Assembly: GCF_008477545.1 (NCBI RefSeq)
Contig: NZ_VORA01000001.1
Span: 620,001 to 684,000, forward strand
DNA from: Roseibium aestuarii
Lineage (GTDB): Bacteria; Pseudomonadota; Alphaproteobacteria; Rhizobiales; Stappiaceae
Length of the DNA stretch: 64,000 nt
Direction: 5' to 3'
Position 1 is the first letter of the stretch. Each line of letters starts with the position of its first letter. A model generated the notes under the pieces. The model saw nothing but the letters and a program-made list of their open reading frames with translations. It was not told where the DNA came from and made no database searches. This document shows positions 26,426-36,201 of the stretch, piece by piece. A program made the position numbers and the translations under genes.

Positions 26426-28591
26426 TTACTTGCTGGCCTTGGTCGCCTTGCGCTCTGCGCGGGAGGGCTTGTCCTTGGCCTTCTTCTTCGGAGCGGCCTT
26501 GGGAGCTGCGGCCTTGCGCGGCTTGCGGGCATCACCGTCGAAGTCGCCGCCACGCGGCTTGAAGTCCTTGCCGGCATAGTCGCGGCCACCTTCGGGCTTC
26601 GCCCGGTCCGGGCGGCCGCCGTCCAGATCGCCCCGGCTCAGCGGTGCATAGGCCGGATGATGCGGGGTTGCATCGTCGTCGTCGCGACGCTTGCGTCCCT
26701 TCGGGCCGCCGAACTTCGCGCCGCCACCGAAGCGGTCGTTGCCGCCGCGATCGCCGAAGGGCTTGTCGCCGAATTTCGGACCGCGACGGGGGCGTTCCCC
26801 GTCCATGCGGTCTTCCCGGCCGCTGTCCTCATAGTCGAAGCCGCGCTTGCGCTTGTCGAAACGGCCACCGCGATCACCACCACGGTCACCGCCGCGATCG
26901 CCATAACCGCCCCGGTCACCGAAACCGCCGCGGCCGGTGTCTTCCGGCGGCGTCGGGGTCTTGGCGCCCTTCAGGTCGATCACTTCGATGGTGGCATTGC
27001 GTTCGCCGGTGCCATTCTCGCGCATGTTGTCCGTATAGGCGTTGGCCTCGGAGCCCGCGATCTCGAAATGGGTTTCCGAGCCGTAGATCTTGATGGCGCC
27101 AACGTCCTTCTTGGTGACGTTGCCGGCCTTGCAGATCAGCGGCAGCAGCCACTTCGGGTCGGCCCGGTGCTTGTGACCGAGCGACAGGCGGTACCAGGTG
27201 CCGCTTTCGAACTTGCCGCGGATTTCGGCCACCCGGCCGCCACGTTCGCCCGCGCCGCGACCGGCGAGGCTGTCCGCATTGGCAGCCGTGATTTCTTCCG
27301 GAGCCGGAAGCCGCGACTGGTGCAGCTTGACGAAGGCCGCAGCAATGGTCTCGGCGTCATGGGTCGCCAGCAGTTCGCGGGCGGTTTCCAGGATCTCTTC
27401 GTCGTTTTCCGCGGTGAAGACCGGATCGGCCATCATGCGGGCCTTGTCCTGCGCCCGGATGTCATCGGCGGTCGGTGCGCCGGTCCAGGTCACCTTGATG
27501 CCGGCCCACTGCAGCAGGCGCTCGGCCGAGCGGCGGCGGGGGAAGGGGACCATGAGCACGCAGGAGCCCTTGCGGCCCGCGCGGCCCGTACGGCCGGAGC
27601 GGTGCAGAAGGGCTTCCTTGCCGGTCGGCAGGTCGGCGTGGATTACCAGGTCCAGGTTCGGCAGATCGATGCCGCGCGCAGCAACGTCGGTCGCCACGCA
27701 GACCCGGGCACGACCGTCCTTCATGGCGGCCAGAGCGTTGGAGCGCTCGGCCTGGCTGAGTTCACCCGACAGCGAGACGATGGCAAAGCCACGGTTCGCC
27801 AGACGGCTGGTCAGGCGCTTCACCGCTTCACGGGTGGAGCAGAACAGGATGGCCTTTTCCGCCTCATGCATGCGCAGCACGTTGATGATCGCGTTCTCGC
27901 GCTCATGGGCTGCCACCGGATGGGCGAAATACTCGATGTCGCCGTGCTGTTCGCGGGCGTTGATCGTCGACAGGCGCACGGCGTCGCGCTGGAAGCGTTC
28001 GGCCAGTTGGGCGATCGGCTTCGACACGGTGGCCGAGAACATCAGGGTGCGGCGGTCTTCCGGCGCCGAGCCCAGGATGAACTCCAGGTCTTCGCGGAAG
28101 CCCATGTCGAGCATCTCGTCGGCTTCGTCGAGCACGACGGCCTTCAGCTGGGACAGGTCGAGCGCGCCGCGCTCCAGATGGTCGCGCAGACGGCCCGGGG
28201 TGCCGACGACGATGTGCACGCCGCGTTCCAGGTTGCGGCGCTCGGTGCGCGGATCCATGCCGCCGACGCAGGACGCGGTCTGGGCACCGGTCTCGCCATA
28301 AAGCCAGGACAGTTCGTCCTTCACCTGCAGGGCGAGTTCACGGGTGGGGGCAATTGCCAGCGCCAGCGGGGCGCCCGGAGGCGGCAGCCGATCATCGTCG
28401 CCAAGCAGGTTGGGAGCGAGCGCCAGGCCGAAGGCCACGGTCTTGCCAGAGCCGGTCTGGGCCGAGACAAGCAGGTCCGCATCGTGCGGCGCATCGTCGA
28501 GAACACAGGTCTGAACAGGAGTAAGAGTGCTATAGCCCTTTTTTTCCAAGGCTTTAGCCAACGCCGGAACGACGTTTGCAAATTCGGTCAT
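26426..28591 (-). CDS. DEAD-box ATP-dependent RNA helicase (DeaD/CsdA-like) with RGG-rich tail
   Basis: A 721-residue RNA helicase. The core has SAQTGSGKT (motif I), PTRELA, VLDEADEMLDMGF (DEAD), FSATV (SAT) and HRSGRTGRAG (motif VI) within about residues 1-370. A DbpA-type RNA-binding domain follows (about 480-560), then a low-complexity tail rich in Gly-Asp-Arg-Gly repeats, ending in a Lys/Ala-rich segment. Such proteins unwind structured RNA in ribosome assembly and RNA decay, often at low temperature. The gene interrupts the DNA repair neighbourhood and points the other way. Confidence 0.92.
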   Translation of the reverse strand: MTEFANVVPALAKALEKKGYSTLTPVQTCVLDDAPHDADLLVSAQTGSGKTVAFGLALAPNLLGDDDRLPPPGAPLALAIAPTRELALQVKDELSWLYGETGAQTASCVGGMDPRTERRNLERGVHIVVGTPGRLRDHLERGALDLSQLKAVVLDEADEMLDMGFREDLEFILGSAPEDRRTLMFSATVSKPIAQLAERFQRDAVRLSTINAREQHGDIEYFAHPVAAHERENAIINVLRMHEAEKAILFCSTREAVKRLTSRLANRGFAIVSLSGELSQAERSNALAAMKDGRARVCVATDVAARGIDLPNLDLVIHADLPTGKEALLHRSGRTGRAGRKGSCVLMVPFPRRRSAERLLQWAGIKVTWTGAPTADDIRAQDKARMMADPVFTAENDEEILETARELLATHDAETIAAAFVKLHQSRLPAPEEITAANADSLAGRGAGERGGRVAEIRGKFESGTWYRLSLGHKHRADPKWLLPLICKAGNVTKKDVGAIKIYGSETHFEIAGSEANAYTDNMRENGTGERNATIEVIDLKGAKTPTPPEDTGRGGFGDRGGYGDRGGDRGGDRGGRFDKRKRGFDYEDSGREDRMDGERPRRGPKFGDKPFGDRGGNDRFGGGAKFGGPKGRKRRDDDDATPHHPAYAPLSRGDLDGGRPDRAKPEGGRDYAGKDFKPRGGDFDGDARKPRKAAAPKAAPKKKAKDKPSRAERKATKASK

Positions 28592-28871
28592 TTAGGTCTT
28601 TCGATGGGAGTTCTGTGCGCGTGGCAAGGAACATGAGGCCGGAGGCGCGAACATATCTGGCGCACTGTATAAGCGTTTGTTGCGCCTGCGTCCACTCTGT
28701 TCCGTTCATGATCTTGGATCAAGTTAACAAGCGTATTTCGGCACTGTATCAAATAGCAATGTCGTTTTATGCATGAATAAATTAAGAGATTTGATAAATA
28801 CACGCATTAATACATAGATAAAGTTTTAAGTTGTACTTTGCTCGCAAATATTCCCTCGAAAGGCGTTGTCC
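28592..28871. promoter_or_regulatory. Divergent promoter region with dyad
   Basis: 280 bp, clearly more AT-rich than its neighbours from about 28740 on. TGATC-TTG-GATCA (28709-28721) is a perfect inverted repeat. On the minus strand it nearly matches a FixK/FNR site (one mismatch), so it is only a weak candidate. Confidence 0.35.
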
Positions 28872-30965
28872 ATGCTGAGCAATATTCGAGTGCAGATCGT
28901 TCTTCTGGCTGTCGTGCCCTTGCTTGCCTTTGTCTATTTCAATGTCCGCACGATTGTAACCGACTTTGGTGATCTGGATGACATCCGGGCGCTCGCGCCG
29001 CTCGTGCAGGTGGCCGACGGTGCCGAGACGGTGCTGAATGAGTTGCAGAAGGAACGCGGCCTGACCGCTGTCATGCTCGCGTCCGACTATGCGGACGGCG
29101 CAAAGAAGGCGGTCACCGATCAGCGCGCAGTCACGGACACGGCCCTTTCGGCGTTTCAGTCTCTTCTCGGAAGCGCAACAGACGAGATCCCCGAACATGC
29201 GCAAAGCCTGCGCGCGGCGGCTGCCTCCCTGGCAGAGGTGAACGGCCACCGGGTGGCCATTGACCAGCGGCTGGCAAAGGGACCCGACAATCTGGCCTTC
29301 TATTCCGCGCGCATCCGGCGCCTGCTCAATCTGATCGACGAGGCCATGCGCGCCCATCCCGATCCGATCTATTCCTCCCAGATGCTCGCCTTCTCCTTCC
29401 TGACCGAGGCCAAGGAGGCGGGCGGGCTGGAGCGGGCCCTGGGCGGACAGCTTTTCGCGACGGTCGCAAAGGACGGCGAGGTGCGCTTCCCCGTGTTCAA
29501 GGCCTACTGGGACCGGCTCTCGGTTGAAAAGGCATGGCTCGCCAAGTTCGACAGCCAGGCCTCCGATGCGGAGAAGGCCATCCTTTCCGGGCATCTGGAC
29601 CCTCAGGTGGCCGCGCAGGTTGAGGCCTGGCGCGCCATTCTGGCCGAGCTTCCGCAGACGAAGGACGGCCAGGGGATCGAGGGGGGTGTCTGGTTCGCGA
29701 AGGCGACCGAGCGTCTCAACATGATCCGCGCCGCCTCGCGGGACTTCCTGGGCAAGGCGACGACGCGTGTGGGCCAACTGGACCAGCAGGCCACCAGTCA
29801 TCTCGTGTGGCAGGGCGTGCAGCTGGCCGTCGTTCTCTTGCTGACGGCCGCTCTGGCAGCGTGGCAGGTCGTCAGCGTCACCCGTGCTCTTGCCGAAATC
29901 CGGCGCAGCCTCGGGCGGATTGCAACGGGCGAAACCGACTTCGAGATGCCCATGACCCATCGTTCCGACGTGATCGGCGATCTGGCCCGGGCCGGAACCA
30001 CCTTCCAGGACAACGCCCGGGCCCGAGACCGGCTTGAGCGCACAGCCGCAGAGGAACGTTCCCGCGAGCGGCAGCGCCAGGACCACGTGGAAAGCATCAT
30101 CAACCGCTTCCGTGGTGTGCTTGAGGGGGCGCTTGGCGAAGTGGAAAACGGGACGTCCTCCCTCTCCGATGTCTCGTCACGGGTGAATGGCATCGCCGCC
30201 TCCGCCCGTACCCTCGCCGGAAACTCGCGCGATTCCTCCGTCACCGCGGCCAATAATGTGCAGACCGTGGCGGCGGCGGCCGAAGAAATGTCCAGCGCCA
30301 TCGACGAGATCCTGTCCCAGTCCGGACGAGCCGCCGGCATCATCACCGAGGCGACCGACATCGCCCGCGAAACCGACGGCAATGTCACGAGCCTTGCGGA
30401 AGCCGCCTCGCGCATCGGCACGGTGGTGGAGATGATCCGGGCCATTGCGGAACAGACGAACCTTCTCGCCCTGAACGCCACGATCGAGGCGGCGCGTGCC
30501 GGCGAGGCGGGCAAGGGCTTCGCCGTCGTGGCGGCGGAAGTGAAGGAGCTGGCCACCCAGACAGCCAAGGCGACCGAGGAAATCACGTCCCAGATCGATG
30601 CGGTCCAGGGCCTGACCGATGGCGCCGTGTCCTCGATCCAGCGCATCTCGGCCGCCATCGGCAACATCCAGGATGTGACGACAGCGATCACGGCAGCCGT
30701 GGGCGAGCAGAGCCAGGCGACGCGGGAAATATCCCAGTCGATCACCCTGGCCTCGGATGGGGCGAAGCTGGCGGAAGACAGCGCCATCCGCATGGAAGAG
30801 TCCATCGACAGCACGGCGACGGAGGCAGGCTCGGTCGATCGTCTCGCACATGACCTGAAACATGTGGTCGATCACCTTGCCGGCTCGCTGGAAGACTTCC
30901 TCGGCGAGATGCAGGGCGACGTGAACGCCCGCCGCGAGGGTCTGGCACTTCTGGAGGCGAGCTGA
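28872..30965 (+). CDS. Methyl-accepting chemotaxis protein with NIT (nitrate/nitrite-sensing) domain
   Basis: A 697-residue chemoreceptor: first membrane helix about residues 5-24, periplasmic NIT domain about 45-300 (signature [20 protein letters not shown]), second helix about 315-335, HAMP, and a cytoplasmic signalling domain with the hairpin tip [23 protein letters not shown] domains are thought to bind nitrate or nitrite. ATG 28872 follows AAAGGCG; an in-frame TTG two codons earlier is less likely. No other chemotaxis gene is adjacent. Confidence 0.9.
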   Translation: MLSNIRVQIVLLAVVPLLAFVYFNVRTIVTDFGDLDDIRALAPLVQVADGAETVLNELQKERGLTAVMLASDYADGAKKAVTDQRAVTDTALSAFQSLLGSATDEIPEHAQSLRAAAASLAEVNGHRVAIDQRLAKGPDNLAFYSARIRRLLNLIDEAMRAHPDPIYSSQMLAFSFLTEAKEAGGLERALGGQLFATVAKDGEVRFPVFKAYWDRLSVEKAWLAKFDSQASDAEKAILSGHLDPQVAAQVEAWRAILAELPQTKDGQGIEGGVWFAKATERLNMIRAASRDFLGKATTRVGQLDQQATSHLVWQGVQLAVVLLLTAALAAWQVVSVTRALAEIRRSLGRIATGETDFEMPMTHRSDVIGDLARAGTTFQDNARARDRLERTAAEERSRERQRQDHVESIINRFRGVLEGALGEVENGTSSLSDVSSRVNGIAASARTLAGNSRDSSVTAANNVQTVAAAAEEMSSAIDEILSQSGRAAGIITEATDIARETDGNVTSLAEAASRIGTVVEMIRAIAEQTNLLALNATIEAARAGEAGKGFAVVAAEVKELATQTAKATEEITSQIDAVQGLTDGAVSSIQRISAAIGNIQDVTTAITAAVGEQSQATREISQSITLASDGAKLAEDSAIRMEESIDSTATEAGSVDRLAHDLKHVVDHLAGSLEDFLGEMQGDVNARREGLALLEAS

Positions 30966-31115
30966 CCTTCACGGTCCGGTTGCGGCGCAGGGTCGTGACT
31001 GGCCGGGGGAGGAGAGACGAGGGGAACGGCGCGGCATGCCCTTGACTTCCCCCACCGGCACCCGAAATGGAAAGGCATTGACCGCGCCTTCCGTCTCGAG
31101 TGTCCGGACCCCGCA

Positions 31116-32774
31116 ATGCAGGCCTTCGCCGCCCTTCTCGACCGCCTGTCCTTCGAACCCCGACGTTCGGTGAAGGAGGACCTGCTCGTCGACTATCTGC
31201 GGCGGACGCCGGATCCGGATCGGGGCTATGCGCTTGCGGCACTCGCCGGCGACCTGTCCTTTTCCCACGCGAAACCTGCCCTGCTGCGCCAGCTGGCTGC
31301 CGAGCGCACGGATCCCCATCTCTTCGAACTCTCCTATGATTTCGTCGGCGACCTGTCGGAGACCATTGCCCTCATGTGGCCCGAGCCCGAGGCGCCCTCG
31401 CTCGGCCACAACCAGCCTCCGCCTGCGCTCGCCGTCATCGTCGAGGCACTCGCCAATGCGGCCCGGTCCGATGTCGGTGCCTTGCTGGAAGCCTGGCTCG
31501 ACCGGCTGGACGAGGTCGGGCGCTGGGCGCTTCTGAAGCTTGTCACCGGTGGCCTTCGGGTCGGGGTGTCGGCGCGTTCCGCCAAGGTGGCCGTGGCCCG
31601 GCTGGGGGACCTGGATCCCGCCGAGGTGGAAGAGGTCTGGCACGGCCTGACCCCGCCCTACCAGCCACTCTTCGACTGGGCCGAGGGGCGGGCCGGACGT
31701 CTGAGCTATCGTGACCCCGCCCCCTTCCGCCCCGCCATGCTGGCCCATCCCTTCGACCCGGAGAAGGATGGCGAGGGGCTGGATCTGCGCGACTGGCAGG
31801 TGGAATGGAAATGGGACGGCATCCGCGTGCAGGCCGTCGCTGGTCTGGACGCCTCCGGCACGCGGGTGGCCCGTCTCTACACGCGCACCGGCGAGGATAT
31901 CTCCGCGGCCTTCCCGGACCTTCTGCCTGAACTTACCTTCGACGCAGCCATTGACGGCGAACTGCTGGTGGTGCGCGACGGGATCGTGGCGCCCTTTGCC
32001 GATCTGCAGAAGCGGTTGAACCGCAAGACCGTCGGCCCGAAACTCCTGCGCGAGCATCCGGTGGGGCTTCGCGCCTATGACCTCCTGAGCCTTGCCGGAG
32101 ACGACCAGCGCGATCAGCCGCTGAGCCTGCGCCGTGCCCGGCTGGCCGAGCTCGTCGCTCAGACGGCCTCTCCCCGCATCGACCTGTCGCCGGTGCTCGA
32201 CGTGGCCGACCGGGAGGCCCTGGCCGCTGCCCGCTCGCAACCGGACGCCCATCTGGACGCCGATGATGCGGCGGCCGTCGAGGGCCTGATGCTGAAGCGT
32301 CTCGACAGTACCTATCTGGCGGGGCGGCCCAAGGGGCCCTGGTTCAAGTGGAAGAAGGACCCGCATCTGATCGATGCGGTGCTGATGTATGCCCAGCGAG
32401 GCCACGGCAGGCGCTCGTCCTTCTACTCGGACTACACCTTCGGCGTCTGGGACGGCGCAGAGGGCGAGGATGGCGCGTCGAGGCTCGTGCCGGTCGGCAA
32501 GGCCTATTTCGGCTTCACCGACGACGAGCTGAAGGACATCGACCACTTCGTGCGCAACAACACCGTCAACCGCTTCGGGCCGGTGCGGGAGGTGGTCCAG
32601 TCCCCGGATGCCGGACTGGTGCTGGAAGTCGCCTTCGAGGGGCTGGCCCGCTCGCCCCGCCACAAGTCGGGCGTCGCCATGCGCTTTCCCCGGATCTCGC
32701 GCCTGCGCTGGGACAAGCCGGCGGGCGAGGCAGACCGGCTCGAGACCCTGAAGCTGCTCCTTCGCGAGGACTGA
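31116..32774 (+). CDS. ATP-dependent DNA ligase (cisplatin damage response / LigB type)
   Basis: A 552-residue ligase with an N-terminal all-helical DNA-binding domain (about 1-200), nucleotidyltransferase domain with the adenylated lysine in EWKWDGIRVQ (Lys232), later motifs GELLVV and EGLMLKR, and a C-terminal OB domain. This is the TIGR04120 family, which partners PdeM, Lhr-like helicase and MBL exonuclease. Here it is about 5.4 kb from the NTF2-like gene that ends the exonuclease operon and has its own promoter region. It seals nicks in DNA repair using ATP. Confidence 0.92.
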   Translation: MQAFAALLDRLSFEPRRSVKEDLLVDYLRRTPDPDRGYALAALAGDLSFSHAKPALLRQLAAERTDPHLFELSYDFVGDLSETIALMWPEPEAPSLGHNQPPPALAVIVEALANAARSDVGALLEAWLDRLDEVGRWALLKLVTGGLRVGVSARSAKVAVARLGDLDPAEVEEVWHGLTPPYQPLFDWAEGRAGRLSYRDPAPFRPAMLAHPFDPEKDGEGLDLRDWQVEWKWDGIRVQAVAGLDASGTRVARLYTRTGEDISAAFPDLLPELTFDAAIDGELLVVRDGIVAPFADLQKRLNRKTVGPKLLREHPVGLRAYDLLSLAGDDQRDQPLSLRRARLAELVAQTASPRIDLSPVLDVADREALAAARSQPDAHLDADDAAAVEGLMLKRLDSTYLAGRPKGPWFKWKKDPHLIDAVLMYAQRGHGRRSSFYSDYTFGVWDGAEGEDGASRLVPVGKAYFGFTDDELKDIDHFVRNNTVNRFGPVREVVQSPDAGLVLEVAFEGLARSPRHKSGVAMRFPRISRLRWDKPAGEADRLETLKLLLRED

Positions 32775-32852
32775 TCCTCGCGACAACGTCATTTACCTCG
32801 GGGCAGAAGATGCGGCATTGTCGCACTCTGCAATTCGAACAGGGATCCCGCC

Positions 32853-33473
32853 ATGTCCGTCACCATCGACTATTTCTACACCCATATTTCGCCCTGGGCC
32901 TATCTGGGGCACGCGGCCTTCGTGGATCTGGCAAAGCGGCATGGCGTGTCGATCCGTCCCCGTCCGGTCGATCTGCCGGGCCTGTTTGAATCCACCGGCG
33001 GCCTGCCGCTCGCCAAGCGCCATCCGGCGCGACAGGCCTATCGCTTCGTCGAGATGCAGCGCTGGAGCGCCTTCCGCGGCCTTCCTCTGACCCTGAAGCC
33101 GAAGCATTTCCCGACGCCGCCGCGCCTTGCCGATTGCCTGGCCATCGCGGTGGCCCGCGCCGGTGGGCCGGTGCTTGATCTCACGGCGCGCCTGTTCGAG
33201 GCCGTGTGGGTGAAGGATCAGGACATCGCCGACCCCGCCGTGCTGACCGGGATCCTGCAGGAGCTTGGACTGGATGCCGCGGCACTCCTGGAAAGCGCGG
33301 CCAGCGAGGCCGTGCAGGCAGACTATGCGGCCAATCAGGCCGATGCGATTGCGCAAGGCCTGATCGGCTCACCTACCTATATTTTCAACGGCGAACCCTT
33401 CTGGGGGCAGGACCGGCTGGACCTGCTCGAAGCGGCGCTGGTGAGCGGTCGCGCGCCCTATCGTCCGGTCTGA
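32853..33473 (+). CDS. 2-hydroxychromene-2-carboxylate isomerase (DsbA-like fold)
   Basis: A 206-residue protein of the kappa-class GST/DsbA-like superfamily. The N-terminal IDYFYTHISPWAYLGHAAF carries the Ser-Pro position used in catalysis by this family, and the C-terminal half ends with the conserved QGLIGSPTYIFNGEPFWGQDRLD block. Family members isomerise 2-hydroxychromene-2-carboxylate in naphthalene breakdown, with glutathione as cofactor, but most genomic copies have unknown substrates, and no aromatic-degradation genes are nearby. Confidence 0.88.
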   Translation: MSVTIDYFYTHISPWAYLGHAAFVDLAKRHGVSIRPRPVDLPGLFESTGGLPLAKRHPARQAYRFVEMQRWSAFRGLPLTLKPKHFPTPPRLADCLAIAVARAGGPVLDLTARLFEAVWVKDQDIADPAVLTGILQELGLDAAALLESAASEAVQADYAANQADAIAQGLIGSPTYIFNGEPFWGQDRLDLLEAALVSGRAPYRPV

Positions 33474-33500
33474 TTGGGGCATCACTCTGGGGTTTCCCTC

Positions 33501-33530
33501 GGCCCTCTCGCGATCCTTCGCGCGAGGGCC
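33501..33530. repeat. Hairpin after the isomerase gene
   Basis: GGCCCTC and GAGGGCC arms with further CGCG pairing inside, 27 bp after the stop. No T tract follows on either strand, so termination would need Rho. Confidence 0.45.
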
Positions 33531-33673
33531 GGGTGGCGCGACCGGGCGCTGATGCGGGGCTGCGGTGGCAAAGTCTCTGGGGATCAGCCCGGCGTGCGGA
33601 GCAGAAAAACCTCTCCCTTTCCGTTCTTTCCTGCCAATATGGCATGGTGAATGAAGGGTTAAGGTGACGCAAA

Positions 33674-34552
33674 ATGCAAGTGACGACGACCGTCCGTCAG
33701 ATTTCGAACGAAGCCTTTCGCAAGGCGCCGGGTCTGTCCCTGCGCGTTCAAACCCTTCTTGCCGCGACCCTTCTGACCGGTGCGATCAATCTGATGACCG
33801 GGACGGAAGCCATGGCAGCGGATCTTCGGCCTGTTGCCGCTCCGGTGCAGCCCGTCGCCCTCAAGCCGATCCTGGCATCTGCCTCCCTGCAGGAGCTCGA
33901 GCCGCGGCGCCATCTGGCGCTTGCGCCCCTGCGGGAAGGACAGCCCGCACGGACGGCCAGTGCCGCGACGGCGGCCGGCTTGCCAAGGCTCGTGGTGCCC
34001 GGTCTGGCCAAGGCCCCCTTACGCAATCTCGACGCACCGGTCCGCCTTGCCGCCTCCGGCGAGAATGACGAGACGCTCTCCACCGGAAGCGTGAGCGCAC
34101 CCGAGGCGCCGAAGACGCCGGTGACAGCGCCGGTCGAGAGCGTTCCCGCGCATCCCGACCCTGCCGCACTTGTCGCGGACGCGCCCCATCGCTTTGCCCT
34201 TTCGGCGGTCGAAGGCGGACTTGCCCGGCTGGATCTGGAAAAGGGCACCCTCGATATCTGCCGTCCGGCCGAGGATCTCTGGCGCTGCGTGCCCGTGCCG
34301 GAAGCGCGGCAGGCCTATGAAAGCGAGATTGCGACCCTGTCGGCGGAGATCACGGAGCTGAAAGCTCAGGTCCAGCGACTGGAGGGATCGGAACAGGTGC
34401 CCCAGCCAAAGGCCGGCCCCGGCGCTGCGGCCCCCGAAAGCGAGGATCCGGCCGAGATCGAACGGATGATGCAATTCTCCGACACGCTCATGCGCCGGTT
34501 CTTCGGGCTGATCCAGGACATGCAGAAGGAACTCGGCCAGAACGGGGGGTGA
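33674..34552 (+). CDS. Secreted/periplasmic protein of unknown function with C-terminal coiled coil
   Basis: A 292-residue protein I do not recognise. It has a long signal peptide with a hydrophobic core (about residues 28-45) and a cleavage-like AMA-AD site near residue 49. A Pro/Ala-rich, probably disordered stretch (about 50-165) follows, then a compact segment with two cysteines in TLDICRPAEDLWRCVPVPEA (about 195-214). A coiled coil (about 216-240) and an amphipathic end with MMQFSDTLMRRFFGLIQDM complete it. AAGGTGACGCAAA precedes the ATG. Position between an isomerase and yjbQ gives no clue. Confidence 0.7.
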   Translation: MQVTTTVRQISNEAFRKAPGLSLRVQTLLAATLLTGAINLMTGTEAMAADLRPVAAPVQPVALKPILASASLQELEPRRHLALAPLREGQPARTASAATAAGLPRLVVPGLAKAPLRNLDAPVRLAASGENDETLSTGSVSAPEAPKTPVTAPVESVPAHPDPAALVADAPHRFALSAVEGGLARLDLEKGTLDICRPAEDLWRCVPVPEARQAYESEIATLSAEITELKAQVQRLEGSEQVPQPKAGPGAAAPESEDPAEIERMMQFSDTLMRRFFGLIQDMQKELGQNGG

Positions 34553-34802
34553 GAACGCTGGCTGAGAAACGGGGGGCGCTGAGAAGGCGGGCTGAAATCC
34601 GGTCCGCCCGGATAAGCCTCTTGTCACCTGACCAGATCTGACCTTGAGCCGACTGGCCGCGGCCGAGCGCGTCTCTCCAACCCAACTGCCTCCCAGGCTC
34701 AACAGCTCCGGCAGAATTGACCTGTCATGAAGCTTTGCCATACTGCGTGAGCAGCAGCGGGCAAGCGCGCCAGGCACGGGGCCTCAGATTGGGGAGAGCA
34801 GG

Positions 34803-35270
34803 ATGAACAAGCATCCCATCGGAGCATGGACGTTCGACGAGGACGCGCGCCCCTTGCGCCAGATCATGGGGCGTCTGGTCGTCGCCTCGCCGGGAGCGGG
34901 GTTCTGTCCGATCACGGGCGACATCAACTCCTGGCTGCGCAACAACGGGGCGCTCGACGGTCTCCTGACCCTGTTTCTGCGCCACACCTCCGCCTCGCTG
35001 ACCATTCAGGAGAACACCGACCCGGATGTTCAGGCCGATCTTCTGGACGCCTTCGGCCGGCTTGCCCCGGAAGGCGGTGGCTATCGCCATCATCTGGAGG
35101 GCGCCGACGACATGCCCGCCCATATCAAGGCTGTCCTGATGGGCGTCAGCCAGCAGATCCCCGTGGTCAACGGCCGACTGGATCTGGGCACCTGGCAGGC
35201 GGTCTATCTGGTGGAACATCGCCGCCAGCCGCACCAGCGCACCCTGACCCTGCATTATCTCGGGGCCTGA
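34803..35270 (+). CDS. YjbQ family protein (UPF0047; secondary thiamine-phosphate synthase)
   Basis: A 155-residue protein of the YjbQ family. Conserved blocks are GDINSWLRNNGALDGLLTLF, LRHTSASLTIQENTDPDV, YRHHLEGADDMPAHIKA and TLGTWQAVYLVEHR-like LDLGTWQAVYLVEH. Some members show weak thiamine phosphate synthase activity, though the physiological role is uncertain. Length is somewhat longer than the usual 135-140 because of an N-terminal extension. It is preceded by 250 bp with no gene. Confidence 0.9.
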   Translation: MNKHPIGAWTFDEDARPLRQIMGRLVVASPGAGFCPITGDINSWLRNNGALDGLLTLFLRHTSASLTIQENTDPDVQADLLDAFGRLAPEGGGYRHHLEGADDMPAHIKAVLMGVSQQIPVVNGRLDLGTWQAVYLVEHRRQPHQRTLTLHYLGA

Positions 35271-35417
35271 TCCAGCATTTGTCCAGAGGGCCTGATAAGT
35301 CCCCCGAAAGCCCCTTCAGAGGCTCTGAGAGCACGTTGAGCCTCGTGGAACCATGCCTCGCGCCCGCCGGAAGGGCGAACTTCCTCAGGGAGCCGAGGTC
35401 TCAGGACAGGTGTGGGA

Positions 35418-35579
35418 TCAGGGCGTTGCGGGACTTCGCAGGGTGAGAACCGGAAGTCCGGACATGGTGGCGTGAGCCAGAGAGGGCGCGAGGGCATCGT
35501 CCGAGCGCGGACCGGTCGTCTGACCGATCAAGGCACCCGTGAGCATCAGCGCTGCGAGACAGAGGCTCCAGTAATTCAT
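35418..35579 (-). CDS. Possible small secreted or membrane peptide
   Basis: A 53-residue frame, MNYWSLCLAALMLTGALIG at the N-terminus, with a single hydrophobic signal-like segment and a polar remainder. GGAAGGACAATGCC lies directly before the ATG, a good ribosome site, which is the main support. No family is recognised. Confidence 0.35.
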   Translation of the reverse strand: MNYWSLCLAALMLTGALIGQTTGPRSDDALAPSLAHATMSGLPVLTLRSPATP

Positions 35580-36201
35580 GGCATTGTCCTTCCCGTTGCG
35601 CGTCGGCAACCAGAGGCCGGCACGTGGTGATGGGGCACACTTGCAAAAAGGAAGGACCGCAGTTCTTGCGACGGTCTCGTTCAATTCCTTCGCAAATCCG
35701 GTAGAAGTCAGATTATACTTTGGTATGATCAACATCAAGGGCTCTCTGCAATCTCCTGTTGATGAGTTGACGCAGGGGTAAGTTTTGGCGGCGCAGCATC
35801 CCATCGAAAATGGACCTGGGGCGGGCACGAGTTGGGCGATTTTCGCCATGGAAAACGGACAGGCTGACGCAGCGACCGGAAGGTCTTGGCGGAGTGGGGC
35901 AGGGGTGAGACAGACTTTGCACATATGCGGGCAAAACGATGGGTTGTTGTCTCCCACGACCATCCGCTAACATGATGGGATAACTTGACTTCCCGCACCA
36001 CTCTCCACACGGGTGAGGAAAGCCGGCGAAACCTGCCGGACGGTGGATGTGGCAGGCGGTGAAGCGGCCCGGGGGACACGCCGGGGACAAAAGGATGCAG
36101 GGCGCCGCAAGGCGGCCCGGACGGATCCGGCAACGCGCAAGCCATGGGCTCAGGCCCGCAAGGCGCGCAGGTCCGATCCGAGGGAATGAGGACTGGGGAG
36201 G
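35580..36201. other. 622-bp region without a recognised gene
   Basis: Upstream of the LuxR-type response regulator. Both strands have only implausible frames. It holds an AT-rich segment near 35695-35740 with ATGATCAACATCAA, one base away from a FixK/FNR-type site, and GC-rich inverted sequence near 36070-36125. A long leader or an unseen small RNA is possible. Confidence 0.5.

Noticed and set aside
26840..26930. Tandem repeat in the DEAD helicase tail as a mobile or CRISPR-like repeat
   Set aside because: It encodes Gly-Asp-Arg-Gly repeats within the reading frame, a normal feature of RNA helicase tails.
28709..28722. FixK/FNR-type site upstream of the NIT chemoreceptor
   Set aside because: One mismatch in the outer half-site (ATCA instead of TCAA), so not counted among the exact sites; kept only as a dyad.
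32853..33473. Aromatic (naphthalene) degradation locus
   Set aside because: Only one isomerase-like gene is present and no dioxygenase or aldolase is nearby.
35724..35737. FixK/FNR-type site upstream of the CrbR-type gene
   Set aside because: First base differs from TTGA, and it is about 465 bp from the start codon.
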